A stretch of 64,000 nucleotides of DNA, from positions 447,614 to 511,613 of the forward strand of contig NZ_QFRK01000001.1 in NCBI RefSeq assembly GCF_003143855.1, written 5' to 3'. The notes under the pieces were generated by a model. That model made no database searches. It was not told where the DNA came from and was given only the letters and a program-made list of their open reading frames with translations. The translations under genes were made by a program, and so were the position numbers. Positions 53,538 to 63,805 of this stretch are shown piece by piece (the stretch's first letter is position 1; the number at the start of each line of letters is the position of its first letter). The stretch is from Streptomyces sp. NWU339. GTDB lineage: Bacteria > Actinomycetota > Actinomycetes > Streptomycetales > Streptomycetaceae.

Positions 53538-54410
53538 ATGGGAGAGATCCGGGTCGGAACCTGCTCGTGGACGGACAAGGCGCTGGTGTCCAGCGGCTGG
53601 TATCCGGCAGGCCACCGCGACGCGGAGGGCAGACTGCGGCACTACGCCACACAGTTCCCGGTGGCAGAGGTGGACTCCACCTACTACGGGCTGCCCAGCG
53701 CCCGTAACAGCGTTCTGTGGACCGACCGCACTCCTGAGGGCTTCCGGTTCGACGTGAAGGCGTTCTCCCTGCTCACCGGACATCCGACACGGCCGGAAGC
53801 GCTGCCCGCCGAACTGCGCCCGGCCCTCGCACGGCAGCGGGGGCGGGCAGGCATCGACCCCGGACTGCTCGACGATGTGTGGGATCGGTACAGCGCGGCC
53901 CTCGAACCACTGCGCACGTCCGGTCGTCTGGGGACACTGGTTTTCCAGTTCCCGCACCGACTCGTACCAGGGAGGCCGGCAGTGGAATTCCTGCGCCGGT
54001 GCCGTGAGCGTGCCGCGGGATGGCCGATGGCCGTGGAGTTCCGACACCCCGGCTGGTGGCGCGAGGAGCAGGTCGATGCGACGGCCGCCCTGCTGACGGA
54101 GCTGGACACGACCGCTGTGGCCGTGGACATGGTGCAGGCGCTTCCCGCTTCCGTGCCACCGGTCGTACGGGTCACCACCCCGGAACTCGCCCTGGTGCGC
54201 TTCCACGGTCGCAACAGCGCGTGGGGAACCGGCACCAAGGAAGAGAGGTTCCGCCACTCGTACACGCCCGAAGAACTCTCCGAGTGGACACCGCGCGTCC
54301 GCGAGATGGCCGAGCAGGCGCGGGAGGTCCACGTCCTGTTCAACAACTGCTGCGGTGACGCCGCCGTCCGTGCCGCGCAGTCGATGCGGCACCTGCTCGG
54401 TCTCTCGTAG
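53538..54410 (+). CDS. DUF72 family protein
   Basis: 290 residues from ATG 53538; an ATG at 53499 would add 13 residues. TIM-barrel DUF72: '[20 protein letters not shown]', '[20 protein letters not shown]', '[15 protein letters not shown]', '[12 protein letters not shown]', 'YVRFHGRN'-like '[16 protein letters not shown]', and '[20 protein letters not shown]'. Function of the family is unknown; it has been linked with DNA or nucleotide processing only by context. Followed 9 bp later by an oxidoreductase gene. Confidence 0.92.
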   Translation: MGEIRVGTCSWTDKALVSSGWYPAGHRDAEGRLRHYATQFPVAEVDSTYYGLPSARNSVLWTDRTPEGFRFDVKAFSLLTGHPTRPEALPAELRPALARQRGRAGIDPGLLDDVWDRYSAALEPLRTSGRLGTLVFQFPHRLVPGRPAVEFLRRCRERAAGWPMAVEFRHPGWWREEQVDATAALLTELDTTAVAVDMVQALPASVPPVVRVTTPELALVRFHGRNSAWGTGTKEERFRHSYTPEELSEWTPRVREMAEQAREVHVLFNNCCGDAAVRAAQSMRHLLGLS

Positions 54411-54419
54411 GGTCTTCCC

Positions 54420-55316
54420 ATGCGACTGAGCACTGTGATTCTGCCGATCGACCGCTGGCACGAGGGGGGCCGCGACAAGTGGCGGCGCGCCGAGGAGCTG
54501 GGCTTCCACGCCGCCTACACCTACGACCACCTGTCCTGGCGGACCTTCCGGGACGGCCCCTGGTTCGGCGCGGTCCCCACGCTCACCGCCGCCGCGGCGG
54601 CCACCGAACGGCTCCGGCTCGGCACGCTCGTCACCTCGCCGAACTTCCGGCACCCGGTGACCCTCGCCAAGGAGCTGATCTCCCTCGACGACATCTCCGG
54701 CGGGCGCGTCACCCTCGGTATCGGCGCGGGCGGAACCGGTTTCGACGCCACCGCGCTCGGCCAGGAGCCGTGGACACCGCGCGAGCGGGCCGACCGCTTC
54801 GCGGAGTTCGTTCCCCTGCTCGACCGGCTGCTCACCGAGGACTCCGTGTCGTACCAGGGCGACTTCTACTCGGCGCACGAGGCCCGCGGCATCCCGGGTT
54901 GTGTGCAGCGGCCCCGGTTGCCGTTCGCCGTGGCCGCCACCGGACCGCGCGGACTGCGGCTCGCCGCACGGCACGGGCAGGCGTGGGTGACCACGGGCGA
55001 CCCGAAGCTGTACGAGAGCGGAACGCCCGAACAGTCGGTTCACGCCATGCGCGGTCAGATGGAGAAGCTGGCCGACGCCTGCGCCGAGCGCGGGCGGGAC
55101 GTGGCCGAACTGGACAAGATCCTGCTCACGGGATTCACCCCGGACCGGGGCCGTCCGCTGGAGTCCCTGGACGCGTTCGTCGACTTCGCGGGCCGCCACA
55201 CGGAGCTGGGATTCACCGAGATCGTGCTCCACTGGCCCATCCCGGACTCGGACTTCGCGGCGGACCAGAAGATCTTCGAGCGGATCGCCATGGAGGCGCC
55301 GGCGCAGCTGCCCTGA
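54420..55316 (+). CDS. LLM-class F420-dependent oxidoreductase
   Basis: 298 residues. Luciferase-like TIM barrel: '[20 protein letters not shown]', '[14 protein letters not shown]', '[20 protein letters not shown]', '[20 protein letters not shown]', '[19 protein letters not shown]'. Streptomyces enzymes of this length usually use F420 rather than FMN. The substrate is unknown. It may be co-transcribed with the DUF72 gene. Confidence 0.9.
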   Translation: MRLSTVILPIDRWHEGGRDKWRRAEELGFHAAYTYDHLSWRTFRDGPWFGAVPTLTAAAAATERLRLGTLVTSPNFRHPVTLAKELISLDDISGGRVTLGIGAGGTGFDATALGQEPWTPRERADRFAEFVPLLDRLLTEDSVSYQGDFYSAHEARGIPGCVQRPRLPFAVAATGPRGLRLAARHGQAWVTTGDPKLYESGTPEQSVHAMRGQMEKLADACAERGRDVAELDKILLTGFTPDRGRPLESLDAFVDFAGRHTELGFTEIVLHWPIPDSDFAADQKIFERIAMEAPAQLP

Positions 55317-55460
55317 GCAGGAGCCCGACCGGACGGGACGATGCCCGTGCCCCCACGGCAACCGCTTCACCGCGCACTCCGGGGAGCGTCGAAGAGCGGT
55401 AACCACTCATATGCGCGGAGTACCGCACGGTCGTGCGGGCGCATACGGGACAATGACCGG

Positions 55461-56369
55461 GTGACCTCAGCGATCCGACAGCCCGCGGCTCCGGGCTCTC
55501 CCCAGTTCTCGACCTCGCTCGAGCAAGAAGGCAGCCCCGTCGCCCCACCGCGGCTCATCGCCACCGACCTCGACGGCACCCTGCTGCGCGACGACAAGTC
55601 GGTGTCCCCCCGCACGGTCGCCGCGCTGGCCGCCGCCGAGGAGGCGGGCATCGAGGTTTTCTTCGTCACCGGCCGCCCGGCCCGCTGGATGGACGTCGTC
55701 AGCGACCATGTCCACGGCCACGGGCTCGCCATCTGCGGCAACGGCGCCGCCGTCGTCGACCTGCACGGCGGCCCCGGCACCCACCGCTTCGTGAAGGTGC
55801 GGGAGCTCGCCCGGCAGAACGCGCTGGACGCGGTGCGGCTGCTGCGCGACGCCGCACCGGGCACCGTGTACGCCGTCGAGCAGACCTACGGCTTCAACCA
55901 GGAGCCGGCGTACCCGAAGCTGCACATGGAGGTCCCGGACCTCCTGGCCCCGGCCGAGGAACTGCTGGCGCCGGACGCCCCCGCCGCCGACGAACCGGTA
56001 CTCAAGATCCTCGCCCACCACCCCGAACTCGAACCCGACGCCTTCCTCACCCTGGCACGGCTGGCCATCGGCACCCGTGCCAACGTCACCCGCTCCAGCC
56101 CGAGCGCCCTGCTGGAGATCAGCGGTCCCGACGTGTCCAAGGCGAGCACGCTCGCCCTGTGCTGCGCCGAGCGCGGAATCTCACACGAGCAGGTCGTGGC
56201 GTTCGGGGACATGCCCAACGACATCGAGATGCTCACCTGGGCGGGTCGTTCCTATGCGATGAGCAATGCCCACCCGGACGTCCTCGCCGCCGCCTCGGGG
56301 CAGACGGTCGCCAACAACGAGGACGGAGTGGCCGTGGTGATCGAACAACTGCTTGCGGAACACTCCTGA
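55461..56369 (+). CDS. Cof-type HAD phosphatase
   Basis: 302 residues from GTG 55461. About 30 disordered residues (QPAAPGSPQFSTSLEQEGSP), then motif I '[20 protein letters not shown]', motif II 'VFFVTGRPARW', 'DVSKASTLALCCAERGIS' Lys, motif IV '[17 protein letters not shown]'. C2 cap. Paralogue of the protein at 47106-47909, sharing motifs almost word for word. Substrate unknown. Ends 15 bp from the convergent M23 peptidase. Confidence 0.92.
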   Translation: MTSAIRQPAAPGSPQFSTSLEQEGSPVAPPRLIATDLDGTLLRDDKSVSPRTVAALAAAEEAGIEVFFVTGRPARWMDVVSDHVHGHGLAICGNGAAVVDLHGGPGTHRFVKVRELARQNALDAVRLLRDAAPGTVYAVEQTYGFNQEPAYPKLHMEVPDLLAPAEELLAPDAPAADEPVLKILAHHPELEPDAFLTLARLAIGTRANVTRSSPSALLEISGPDVSKASTLALCCAERGISHEQVVAFGDMPNDIEMLTWAGRSYAMSNAHPDVLAAASGQTVANNEDGVAVVIEQLLAEHS

Positions 56370-56384
56370 GCGTCGGGGGCCCGC

Positions 56385-57443
56385 TCAGAGGGTCAGGCCT
56401 CGTTGTGCCAGCCACGACACCGGATCCACCGCCGAGCCCATCTCCGGTGTGACCCGCACCTCGAAATGCAGATGTGGTCCGGTGGAGTTGCCGCTGGTCC
56501 CGGACTGACCGATCCACTGCCCGGGCGAGACACGGTCGCCCTGGTCGACGGCGACGGCGGCCAGATGGGCGTACTGCGTGTAGTAGCCGCCCGTGTGCTG
56601 GACCACGATCTCGATGCCGAAGGCCCCTCCGCAGGACACCTTCACCACCCTGCCCGCGCCCACGGACCGCAACGGCGTGCCGATCGGCACCGCGAAGTCC
56701 TGCCCGGTGTGCCGGTTCGCCCAGAGTGCGCCGCCACTCCCGTAGGACGCGGACAGCACATAGGTCTCCACCGGTGACACCCAGGAATCGGTGAGCCGGA
56801 ACTCCGGCTGGTCGAGCCGCACCGCACCACGGCAGGAGCCGGCCGTGACCGAGGCGTCCGCCTGCCCCTGCAGCTGCCACCGCGCCGACTCGAGTTTCTG
56901 CTCGATGCCGTTCTTCAGGTCGGCGAGTTCCTTGTTCCGCTTTTCCAGCGCCTTCCACGCTCCCGCCGCCTTCGCCTCGCTACGGGCGATCCGTGCCTCG
57001 GCCCGTGCGTTCTTCTCGATCGCGTGGTCGAGGGCCACATGCGCCTTCCACAGGGCTCGCTGACCTCGCATCATCTCCTCGGGATCGTCCGCGAGGAGGA
57101 TGTGCGCGGTCAGCGGCACCCCACCACCGGTGCGGTACTGGGACCGCGCGATCCGGCCCAGATCCCCGCGCAGGACAGCGGACTCCTCCCGCTCCCGGTC
57201 GAGCAGCTTCTCCAGCCGCTGTGCCTCGGCCCGCTGCCGGTCGGCCTCGCGCCTGCCCGCCTCGTACTTCAGGGTCGCCGCGGCCGCTTCCTCGTAAAGC
57301 CGCACCACCTGTGCACTGATACCGGATTCCGGGCCACGGCCGGGGGCCTGGGGCACCTCGCCGTCGGTGGGCCGGGCGGCGAGCACGGCGAGCGCGCACA
57401 GCGGCACGGCGACGAGCAGCGGATGACGGCGGGTGAGGCGCAT
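56385..57443 (-). CDS. Secreted M23 peptidase with coiled coil (NlpD/EnvC-like)
   Basis: 352 residues. Signal peptide (LTRRHPLLVAVPLCALAVLA), a coiled coil of about 150 residues (60-210), then an M23 zinc metallopeptidase: HTGQDFAVPIGTPLRSVGAG with first His and Asp, 'YYTQYAHLAAVAVDQGD', 'GPHLHFEVRV' with the HxH. Either a peptidoglycan hydrolase or, as in EnvC, an activator of amidases. All zinc ligands are present, so activity is possible. Extracytoplasmic. Confidence 0.9.
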   Translation of the reverse strand: MRLTRRHPLLVAVPLCALAVLAARPTDGEVPQAPGRGPESGISAQVVRLYEEAAAATLKYEAGRREADRQRAEAQRLEKLLDREREESAVLRGDLGRIARSQYRTGGGVPLTAHILLADDPEEMMRGQRALWKAHVALDHAIEKNARAEARIARSEAKAAGAWKALEKRNKELADLKNGIEQKLESARWQLQGQADASVTAGSCRGAVRLDQPEFRLTDSWVSPVETYVLSASYGSGGALWANRHTGQDFAVPIGTPLRSVGAGRVVKVSCGGAFGIEIVVQHTGGYYTQYAHLAAVAVDQGDRVSPGQWIGQSGTSGNSTGPHLHFEVRVTPEMGSAVDPVSWLAQRGLTL

Positions 57444-57622
57444 GACAGCGATCCTTGCGCCGCTCGGGCACCCGGTCCTGTTCATGTCGTACGCCTGGGG
57501 GAGCGTGCGACCCGGATGGACCAGCGATACCGCCGAAAAGGGGCCCATCCGGTCGGGGGTGACGCCTTGTCACGCGTGCCCCTCGTGGTCACGCTTGCGG
57601 CGTCCCGGACTCCGCGTCCCGG

Positions 57623-60600
57623 TCAGTTCACCACCGCCAGCCGGTCCGACTCGGCTTCGCGCCGCAGCATCCGCCGCAACGGCCCGGCCACAGCGGCCAG
57701 TTCCCCGTACGTTCCGCGCTGCACCACGCGTCCCTCGTCCAGCACGATCACCTCGTCCACCGCCGCCAGTCCGGCCAGCCGGTGGGTGATGAGCAGTGTC
57801 GTACGGCCCTCGGTGGCGGCCAGCAGATCGGCGGTGAGCGCGTCCGCGGTCGGCAGGTCGAGGTGCTCCGCGGGCTCGTCCAGCACCAGCACGGGGAAGT
57901 CCGCGAGCAACGCCCTGGCCAGCGCCAGGCGTTGCCGCTGGCCCCCGGAGAGCCGTGCCCCGTGCTCGCCGACGAGGGTGTCCAGGCCGTCGGGCAGACT
58001 GTCGGCCCACTCCAGCAGCCTGGCACGAGCGAGCGCGTCGCGCAGTTCGCCCTCGGTGGCGTCCCGCTTCGCGAGCAGCAGGTTCTCGCGCACCGAGCTG
58101 TCGAAGAGGTGGGCGTCCTGCGCGCACAGCCCGACCAGCCGTCGCACGTCGTCGCCGTCCAGGGCGTACGCGTCCACACCGGCCAGCGTGTACGAGCCCG
58201 CCCCCGGGTCCAGGAGCCGCAACAGCACCTGTGCGAGCGTCGTCTTGCCGGAGCCGGACGGGCCGACCACCGCGATCCTGCGGCCCTGCTCCAGCCTCAG
58301 GTCCAGCCCGGCGAGCGCGTCCCGTTCCTGCCCGGCGTGCCGGGCCTCGAGCCCCTTGACCACGAGCGGGAACGGCGACGCGGGCGCCTGCCGGGGCCGT
58401 TCCGGCTCCTGCACGGGCACCGGGGCGTCCAGCACCTCGTACACGCGTTCGGCGCTCTTGCGCACTCGCTGCCGGTACTGCACGGCGAGCGGCAGTCCGA
58501 GTACGGCCTCGAAGGCCGCCAGCGGGGTGAGGACGACGACGGCCAGCGCCACGCCGTCCAGTCGACCGGCGGCCACCGCCTGCACGCCGACGAGAGCCGC
58601 GGCCGTGACGGTCAGGCCCGAGATCAGTGCGGTGAGTCCGTCTCCGAGGGCGGTGGCGGTGGCCGCGCGCGAGGCGATCCGGGTGAGCACTCCGTCGGCC
58701 CGTCGTGTCTCTGTGGTCCGCGTGGGCAGAGCGCCCGCGACCGTCAGCTCCGCGGTTCCGGTGAGCAGGTCGGTGACGCGGGTCGCGAGGACTCCGCGGG
58801 CGGGCGCCAGTCGGCGCTCCGCACGCCGGGCCACGGCGCCCGTGATCGCCGGTACACCGGCTCCCGCCGCGAGCAGCCCGGCCGCGAGCACGGCTCCGGC
58901 CTCGGGGAGCAGCCAGGCCGTGAAGCCGACGGACAGAGCCGAGACGACCACCGCCGCACCCGCCGGAAGCAGCCAGCGCAGCCAGTAGTCCTGCAGTTCG
59001 TCCACGTCGGCGACCAGCCGGGAGAGCAGATCGCCCCGGCGTGTCCCTCGCAGTCCGGCAGGTGCCAGCCGCTCCAGCCGCCGGTACACGGCGACCCTGG
59101 TGTCGGCCAGCATCCGCAGCACCGCGTCGTGCGACACGAGTCGCTCGGCGTACCGGAACACGGCCCGTGCGAGGCCGAAGGCCCGCGTCGCCGTCACGGC
59201 GATCATCAGATAGAGCACGGGCGGCTGCTGCGAGGCCCGGGAGATGAGGTATCCGGACGTCGCCATGAGGCCCACGGCGCTGCCCAGCGCGACACTGCCG
59301 AGCAGCAGCGCGAACGTGAGTCGCCCTCGTCGGGCGCCGGACAGCGCGCGGACGCGGGCCAGCACCCCACGCGCGCCGGTCTCCGCGGCAGCCTCTGCCG
59401 GGACGCCCTCCGGGCCGGACCGCGCCGAGTCTTCGGCGGAGGCGGGAGCGGCCCCGGGGGTGCGTTCGGTGAGCAGAGGCTCCCGGTCGACGCCGACGTG
59501 GTCCGCCGGTCCGGGCCGCGCCCGGTCACCGGGAGCGGGTTCCGTCACGCGCACCACGCGGTCCGCCACCGCCAGCAGAGCCGGCCGGTGCGCCACCAGC
59601 AGCACGGTCCGACCGGCCGCCAGCCGCCGTACCGCTGCCACGACCTCGGCCTCGGTGGCCCCGTCCAGCGCGGCCGTCGGCTCGTCGAGCAGCAGCACGG
59701 GCCGGTCCGCGAGGAAGGCGCGGGCCAGCGCGAGCCGTTGCCGCTGCCCTGCGGACAGTCCCGCCCCGTCCTCGCCCAGCGCGGTGTCGGCGCCCTCGGG
59801 CAGCGCGTCCACGAATTCCAGGGCGCCCGCGTCCCGCAGGGCGCGGCGAACGGCGTCGTCATCCGCGTCGGGCCGGGCCAGGCGTACGTTCTCGGCGATC
59901 GTCCCGGCGTACAGGTGCGGTCGCTGCGGCACCCAGGCCACCCGACTGTGCCACTGTGCCGGATCGACACCGGCGAGATCGGCTCCCCCGATCCGCACCC
60001 GTCCCTCGGTCGGCCGCACGAAGCCCAGCAACACGTTCAGCAACGTCGACTTGCCGGCCCCGCTCGGCCCGACGAGCGCGACCGTCTCCCCTGGCTCGAC
60101 GGAGAAGGACACGTTCGACAACGCGTCCACCGACCGTCCGGGATAGCGGACGGTCACGTCCTCGAAGGACAGGGCACCCGACGGCACCGCGCCGGTCCCC
60201 GGCGTCGGCACGGGTGTTTCCAGGACCGAGAAGATCTCCTCGGCGGCGGCCAGTCCCTCCGCTGCGGCGTGGTACTGCGTACCGACCTGCCGCAGCGGCA
60301 GATACGCCTCGGGCGCGAGGATCAGGATGACCAGGCCGGTGTACAGGTCCATCTCGCCGTACACGAGCCGCATGCCGGTCGTCACGGCGACCAGCGCCAC
60401 CGAGAGGGTGGCGAGAAGTTCCAGCGCGAAGGAGGAGATGAAGGCGATCCGCAGGGTCCGCATGGTCGCCCGGCGGTATTCGGCGGTGATCCGCCGGATC
60501 GACTCCGCCTGCGCCTTGGCCCGCCCGAACACCTTCAGCGTCGGCAGGCCGGCGACGACGTCCAGGAAGTGGCCGGACAGCCGGGACAGCAGCTCCCACT

Positions 60601-61174
60601 GCCGGTCCATCCGGGACTGGGTGACCCAGCCGATCAGCATCATGAAGACCGGGATGAGCGGCAGGGTGACGACGATGATCGCCGCCGAGACCCAGTCCTC
60701 GGTGACGATCCGCGCCAGCACCGCCACCGGAACGACCACAGCGAGCCCCAGCTGGGGCAGATAGCGCGAGAAGTAACCGTCGAGGGCGTCGACCCCACGG
60801 GTCGCCAGGGCGACCAGCGAACCGGTCCGCTGCCCGGTCAGCCATCCCGGGCCGAGTGCCGTGGCCCGCTCCAGCAGCCGACCCCGCAGCTCCGACTTGA
60901 CCGCCGCGCTCGCCCGGTGCGCGGCCAGCTCGGTGAGCCAGCCGACCAGGGCACGGCCGACCGCGACACAGGCCAGGAGCACCACGGGAGTGCCGAGTTC
61001 GGTCAGGTCCAGGCCGTGCTGGAAGGCACCCACCACCACCTCGGCGATGAGCATGGCCTGAGCGATCACCAGCCCCGCGCCGACGACGCCCAGGGTGACG
61101 ACCGCCACCAGGAAGAGCCGCGTGGCACGGGCGTAACGGAGCAGTCGCGGGTCGATTGGTTTCACGTGAAACAC
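57623..61174 (-). CDS. cydCD: Fused CydDC ABC exporter for cytochrome bd assembly
   Basis: 1183 residues from GTG 61174 (a GTG at 61165, VKPIDP, is equally near GGTG). Two complete ABC exporters in one chain. First half: six spans, Walker A GPSGAGKST near 370, signature LSAGQRQRL near 472. Second half: six spans, Walker A GPSGSGKTT near 970, signature LSGGQRQRL near 1074. E. coli makes CydD and CydC separately. The complex supports cytochrome bd maturation (thiol or heme transport). Last gene of cydA-cydB-cydCD. A near-perfect parS site covers its start codons. Confidence 0.95.
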   Translation of the reverse strand: MFHVKPIDPRLLRYARATRLFLVAVVTLGVVGAGLVIAQAMLIAEVVVGAFQHGLDLTELGTPVVLLACVAVGRALVGWLTELAAHRASAAVKSELRGRLLERATALGPGWLTGQRTGSLVALATRGVDALDGYFSRYLPQLGLAVVVPVAVLARIVTEDWVSAAIIVVTLPLIPVFMMLIGWVTQSRMDRQWELLSRLSGHFLDVVAGLPTLKVFGRAKAQAESIRRITAEYRRATMRTLRIAFISSFALELLATLSVALVAVTTGMRLVYGEMDLYTGLVILILAPEAYLPLRQVGTQYHAAAEGLAAAEEIFSVLETPVPTPGTGAVPSGALSFEDVTVRYPGRSVDALSNVSFSVEPGETVALVGPSGAGKSTLLNVLLGFVRPTEGRVRIGGADLAGVDPAQWHSRVAWVPQRPHLYAGTIAENVRLARPDADDDAVRRALRDAGALEFVDALPEGADTALGEDGAGLSAGQRQRLALARAFLADRPVLLLDEPTAALDGATEAEVVAAVRRLAAGRTVLLVAHRPALLAVADRVVRVTEPAPGDRARPGPADHVGVDREPLLTERTPGAAPASAEDSARSGPEGVPAEAAAETGARGVLARVRALSGARRGRLTFALLLGSVALGSAVGLMATSGYLISRASQQPPVLYLMIAVTATRAFGLARAVFRYAERLVSHDAVLRMLADTRVAVYRRLERLAPAGLRGTRRGDLLSRLVADVDELQDYWLRWLLPAGAAVVVSALSVGFTAWLLPEAGAVLAAGLLAAGAGVPAITGAVARRAERRLAPARGVLATRVTDLLTGTAELTVAGALPTRTTETRRADGVLTRIASRAATATALGDGLTALISGLTVTAAALVGVQAVAAGRLDGVALAVVVLTPLAAFEAVLGLPLAVQYRQRVRKSAERVYEVLDAPVPVQEPERPRQAPASPFPLVVKGLEARHAGQERDALAGLDLRLEQGRRIAVVGPSGSGKTTLAQVLLRLLDPGAGSYTLAGVDAYALDGDDVRRLVGLCAQDAHLFDSSVRENLLLAKRDATEGELRDALARARLLEWADSLPDGLDTLVGEHGARLSGGQRQRLALARALLADFPVLVLDEPAEHLDLPTADALTADLLAATEGRTTLLITHRLAGLAAVDEVIVLDEGRVVQRGTYGELAAVAGPLRRMLRREAESDRLAVVN
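61158..61173. other. parS site at the start of cydCD
   Basis: GGTTTCACGTGAAACA matches TGTTTCACGTGAAACA at 15 of 16 positions, with the full 14-bp palindrome GTTTCACGTGAAAC. It encodes FHVK of the protein. Confidence 0.75.
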
Positions 61175-61177
61175 ACC

Positions 61178-62182
61178 TCAGTGCACGGGATCGGCGATGT
61201 GCTGGGTGCCGATCCGCTTGCGGAAGACCCAGTACGTCCAGCCCTGGTAGAGCATGACGAACGGCGTGGCGATCACCGCGAGCCAAGTCATGATCTTCAG
61301 GGTGTAGGGGCCGGAGGAGGCGTTGGTGACGGTGAGGCTCCAGTCCGCGTTCAGCGTGGACGGCATGACGTTCGGGAAGAGCGTCAGGAAGAGCATCGCC
61401 ACGGCGGCCACGATGGTGACACCGGACAGGGTGAACGACCATCCCTCGCGCCCCGCCCGGTTCGCCACCAGGGCGCCGACCAGCGCGGCGACCGTGACCA
61501 CCAGCGCGATCAGACTCGCGCCGTCACCGCCGTCGGCCTGCGTCCACAGCAGGAAGACCAATGCCAGCGCGGCCGTGACCAGCCCCACGCGCTGCGCCAG
61601 CTGTCGCGCCCGTCCCCGGATCTCACCGACGGTCTTGAGCGACGCGAACACCGCACCGTGGAAGGTGAAGAGCGTCAGCGTGACCAGGCCGCCCAGCAGG
61701 GCGTACGGGTTGAGCAGGTCCAAGACGCTGCCCACGTACTCGAACTCGGAGTCGATCTTCACTCCGCGCACGATGTTCCCGAACGCCACGCCCCACAGGA
61801 ACGCGGGGATGAGCGAGGTCCAGAAGATCGCCGTCTCCCAGTTGCGCTGCCAGCGCTCCTCCGGCCGCTTCGCCCGGTACTCGAAGGCGACGCCCCGGAT
61901 GATCAGGCAGACCAGGATGACCAGCAGCGGCAGGTAGAAGCCGGAGAAGAGCGTGGCGTACCACTCGGGGAAGGCGGCGAAGGTCGCGCCGCCGGCCGTG
62001 AGCAGCCACACCTCGTTGCCGTCCCAGACAGGGCCGATGGTGTTGATCAGCACCCGCTTCTCGGCGCGGTCGCGGGCGAGCAGCCGGGTGAGGATCCCGA
62101 TCCCGAAGTCGAAGCCCTCCAGGAAGAAGTAGCCGATCCACAGGACGGCGATCAGAACGAACCAGACGTTGTGCAATTCCAT
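61178..62182 (-). CDS. cydB: Cytochrome bd quinol oxidase subunit II
   Basis: 334 residues. MELHNVWFVLIAVLWIGYFF and 'EGFDFGIGILTRLLARDRAE' are the standard start; 'TIGPVWDGNEVWLLTAGGAT' is the conserved CydB block. About eight spans. Forms the heterodimer with CydA in the membrane, reducing O2 with menaquinol at high affinity. Eighteen bp after cydA and 3 bp before cydCD. Confidence 0.97.
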   Translation of the reverse strand: MELHNVWFVLIAVLWIGYFFLEGFDFGIGILTRLLARDRAEKRVLINTIGPVWDGNEVWLLTAGGATFAAFPEWYATLFSGFYLPLLVILVCLIIRGVAFEYRAKRPEERWQRNWETAIFWTSLIPAFLWGVAFGNIVRGVKIDSEFEYVGSVLDLLNPYALLGGLVTLTLFTFHGAVFASLKTVGEIRGRARQLAQRVGLVTAALALVFLLWTQADGGDGASLIALVVTVAALVGALVANRAGREGWSFTLSGVTIVAAVAMLFLTLFPNVMPSTLNADWSLTVTNASSGPYTLKIMTWLAVIATPFVMLYQGWTYWVFRKRIGTQHIADPVH

Positions 62183-62200
62183 GACTGTGGCTCCCTCGGC

Positions 62201-63706
62201 CTAGTACGAGAAGGCCATCGGCTTGTCGGCGTCACGGGGATCGCCGCCGATCTTCGTGGGCGGGTTGAGGTCGGCCTCGGTGAGCTCGGGCGGACCCGCC
62301 TTGACGTACTTGGCGAGCAGCTTGACCTCGATGACGGCCAGGACGGCGTAGAGCAGGGTGAAGACACTCATCGAGGTGATGACCTCGGCCTGGGACACAC
62401 CGGGGGAGACCGCGTGGCGGGTCTGCATCAGGCCGTAGACGACCCAGGGCTGCCGGCCCATCTCTGTGAAGATCCATCCCCAGGCGTTGGCGATCAGCGG
62501 GAACGCCATCGTCCAGAGCGCCAGGCGCCAGTACAGCCGGGTGAGCCGTGCCCCGAGCGGCTTCTTCAGCAGCACCAGATGCGGGACCTCGTCCTCCCCG
62601 GTGCGCAGGGCGGCCGGCAGCAGGAACCTCTTCCGCGTGAGCCAGAGTCCCAGCAGGGCGAGCGACAGGGACGCCATGCCGAAGCCGATCATCCATCGGA
62701 AGCTCCAGTAGGCGACGGGGACGATGGGCCGGTAGTCACCGGGCCCGAACTCCTCCTGCAGGGCCTCATTGGTGTCGTTGATTCCGGGCACATGCGACTC
62801 GAAGTCACCGTGAGCGAGGAAGGACAGCAGCCCGGGGATCTCCAGCGCGACCTTGTTGTGTCCCTTGTCGACGTCTCCGTACGCGAACACGGAGAACGGT
62901 GCCGGGCCCTCGCCGTCCCACAGCGCCTCCGCGGCAGCCATCTTCATCGGCTGCTGCTCGTACATGACCTTGCCGAGGGTGTCCCCGCTGACCGCGGTGA
63001 GCAGCCCGCCGACCGCCATGGTGACCAGGCCGAGCCGGAGCGACGTCCGCATCACGGGTATGTGCTTCTTGCGCATCAGGTGGAAGGCCGCGATGCCCAC
63101 CACGAAGGCGCCGCCCGTCAGGAAGGCCGCCGAGAAGCTGTGGAAGACCTGGTTGAGCGTGGTGTTCTGGGTGAGCACCAGCCAGAAGTCGGTGAGCTCG
63201 GCGCGGCCCTTCTCCTCGTTGATCCGGTAGCCGACCGGGTGCTGCATCCAGGAGTTGGCCGCGAGGATGAACCAGGCGGACAGCAGGGTGCCGAGCGAGA
63301 CCATCCAGATGCAGGCCAGGTGGATCTTCTTGGGCAGCTTGTCCCAGCCGAAGATCCACAAGCCGATGAAGGTGGACTCGAAGAAGAAGGCGAGCAAGGC
63401 CTCGAAGGCGAGCGGGGCGCCGAAGACGTCACCGACGAACCGCGAGTAGTCGGACCAGTTCATGCCGAACTGGAACTCCTGCACGATGCCGGTGACCACG
63501 CCCATCGCGATGTTGATCAGGAAGAGCTTGCCCCAGAACTTCGTCGCCTTGAGGTACTTCTCCTTCTCGGTGCGCACCCAGGCGGTCTGCAGCCCGGCGG
63601 TGAGGGCGGCCAGCGAGATCGTCAGGGGAACGAAGAGGAAGTGGTAGACGGTGGTGATACCGAACTGCCATCGCGCCAGGGTCTCCGGCGCCAGAGCCAG
63701 GTCCAC
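62201..63706 (-). CDS. cydA: Cytochrome bd quinol oxidase subunit I
   Basis: 501 residues from GTG 63706, with AAGGAG 9 nt upstream. 'RWQFGITTVYHFLFVPLTIS' has the heme b595-side His, 'AAFLTGGAFVVGIAAFHLMR' the second His, and the GRQPWVVYGLMQTRHAVS block near the C-terminus the conserved GRQPW. Carries hemes b558, b595 and d and the Q-loop for quinol oxidation; the loop is of the short type. Expressed from the Rex-controlled promoter upstream under low O2 or reduced NAD pool. Confidence 0.97.
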   Translation of the reverse strand: MDLALAPETLARWQFGITTVYHFLFVPLTISLAALTAGLQTAWVRTEKEKYLKATKFWGKLFLINIAMGVVTGIVQEFQFGMNWSDYSRFVGDVFGAPLAFEALLAFFFESTFIGLWIFGWDKLPKKIHLACIWMVSLGTLLSAWFILAANSWMQHPVGYRINEEKGRAELTDFWLVLTQNTTLNQVFHSFSAAFLTGGAFVVGIAAFHLMRKKHIPVMRTSLRLGLVTMAVGGLLTAVSGDTLGKVMYEQQPMKMAAAEALWDGEGPAPFSVFAYGDVDKGHNKVALEIPGLLSFLAHGDFESHVPGINDTNEALQEEFGPGDYRPIVPVAYWSFRWMIGFGMASLSLALLGLWLTRKRFLLPAALRTGEDEVPHLVLLKKPLGARLTRLYWRLALWTMAFPLIANAWGWIFTEMGRQPWVVYGLMQTRHAVSPGVSQAEVITSMSVFTLLYAVLAVIEVKLLAKYVKAGPPELTEADLNPPTKIGGDPRDADKPMAFSY

Positions 63707-63787
63707 GTCGTCGCTCCTTACATCGCTGCGTCACAGCGACCGCTTGATCCCGTTCATCCCCCACATCCCGGAAGAAACAGGATGCGC

Positions 63788-63805
63788 TTGTGAACGCGTT
63801 CACAT
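63788..63805. promoter_or_regulatory. Rex operator (ROP) upstream of cydA
   Basis: TGTGAACGCGTTCACA (63789-63804) is a perfect 16-bp palindrome identical to the Rex operator described for S. coelicolor cydABCD. Flanking TT and AT make it TTGTGAACGCGTTCACAT. An extra TTCACAAG half-site (63805-63812) overlaps on one side. It lies 82 bp upstream of the start codon. Rex, an NADH sensor, would repress cyd when NADH is low. Confidence 0.93.

Noticed and set aside
57782..63793. A 2003-codon plus-strand open frame antisense to cydCD, cydB and cydA.
   Set aside because: It is a mirror of high-GC coding sequence on the minus strand. The minus strand carries clear domains throughout, while the plus frame is Arg/Gly/Gln-rich with no domain.
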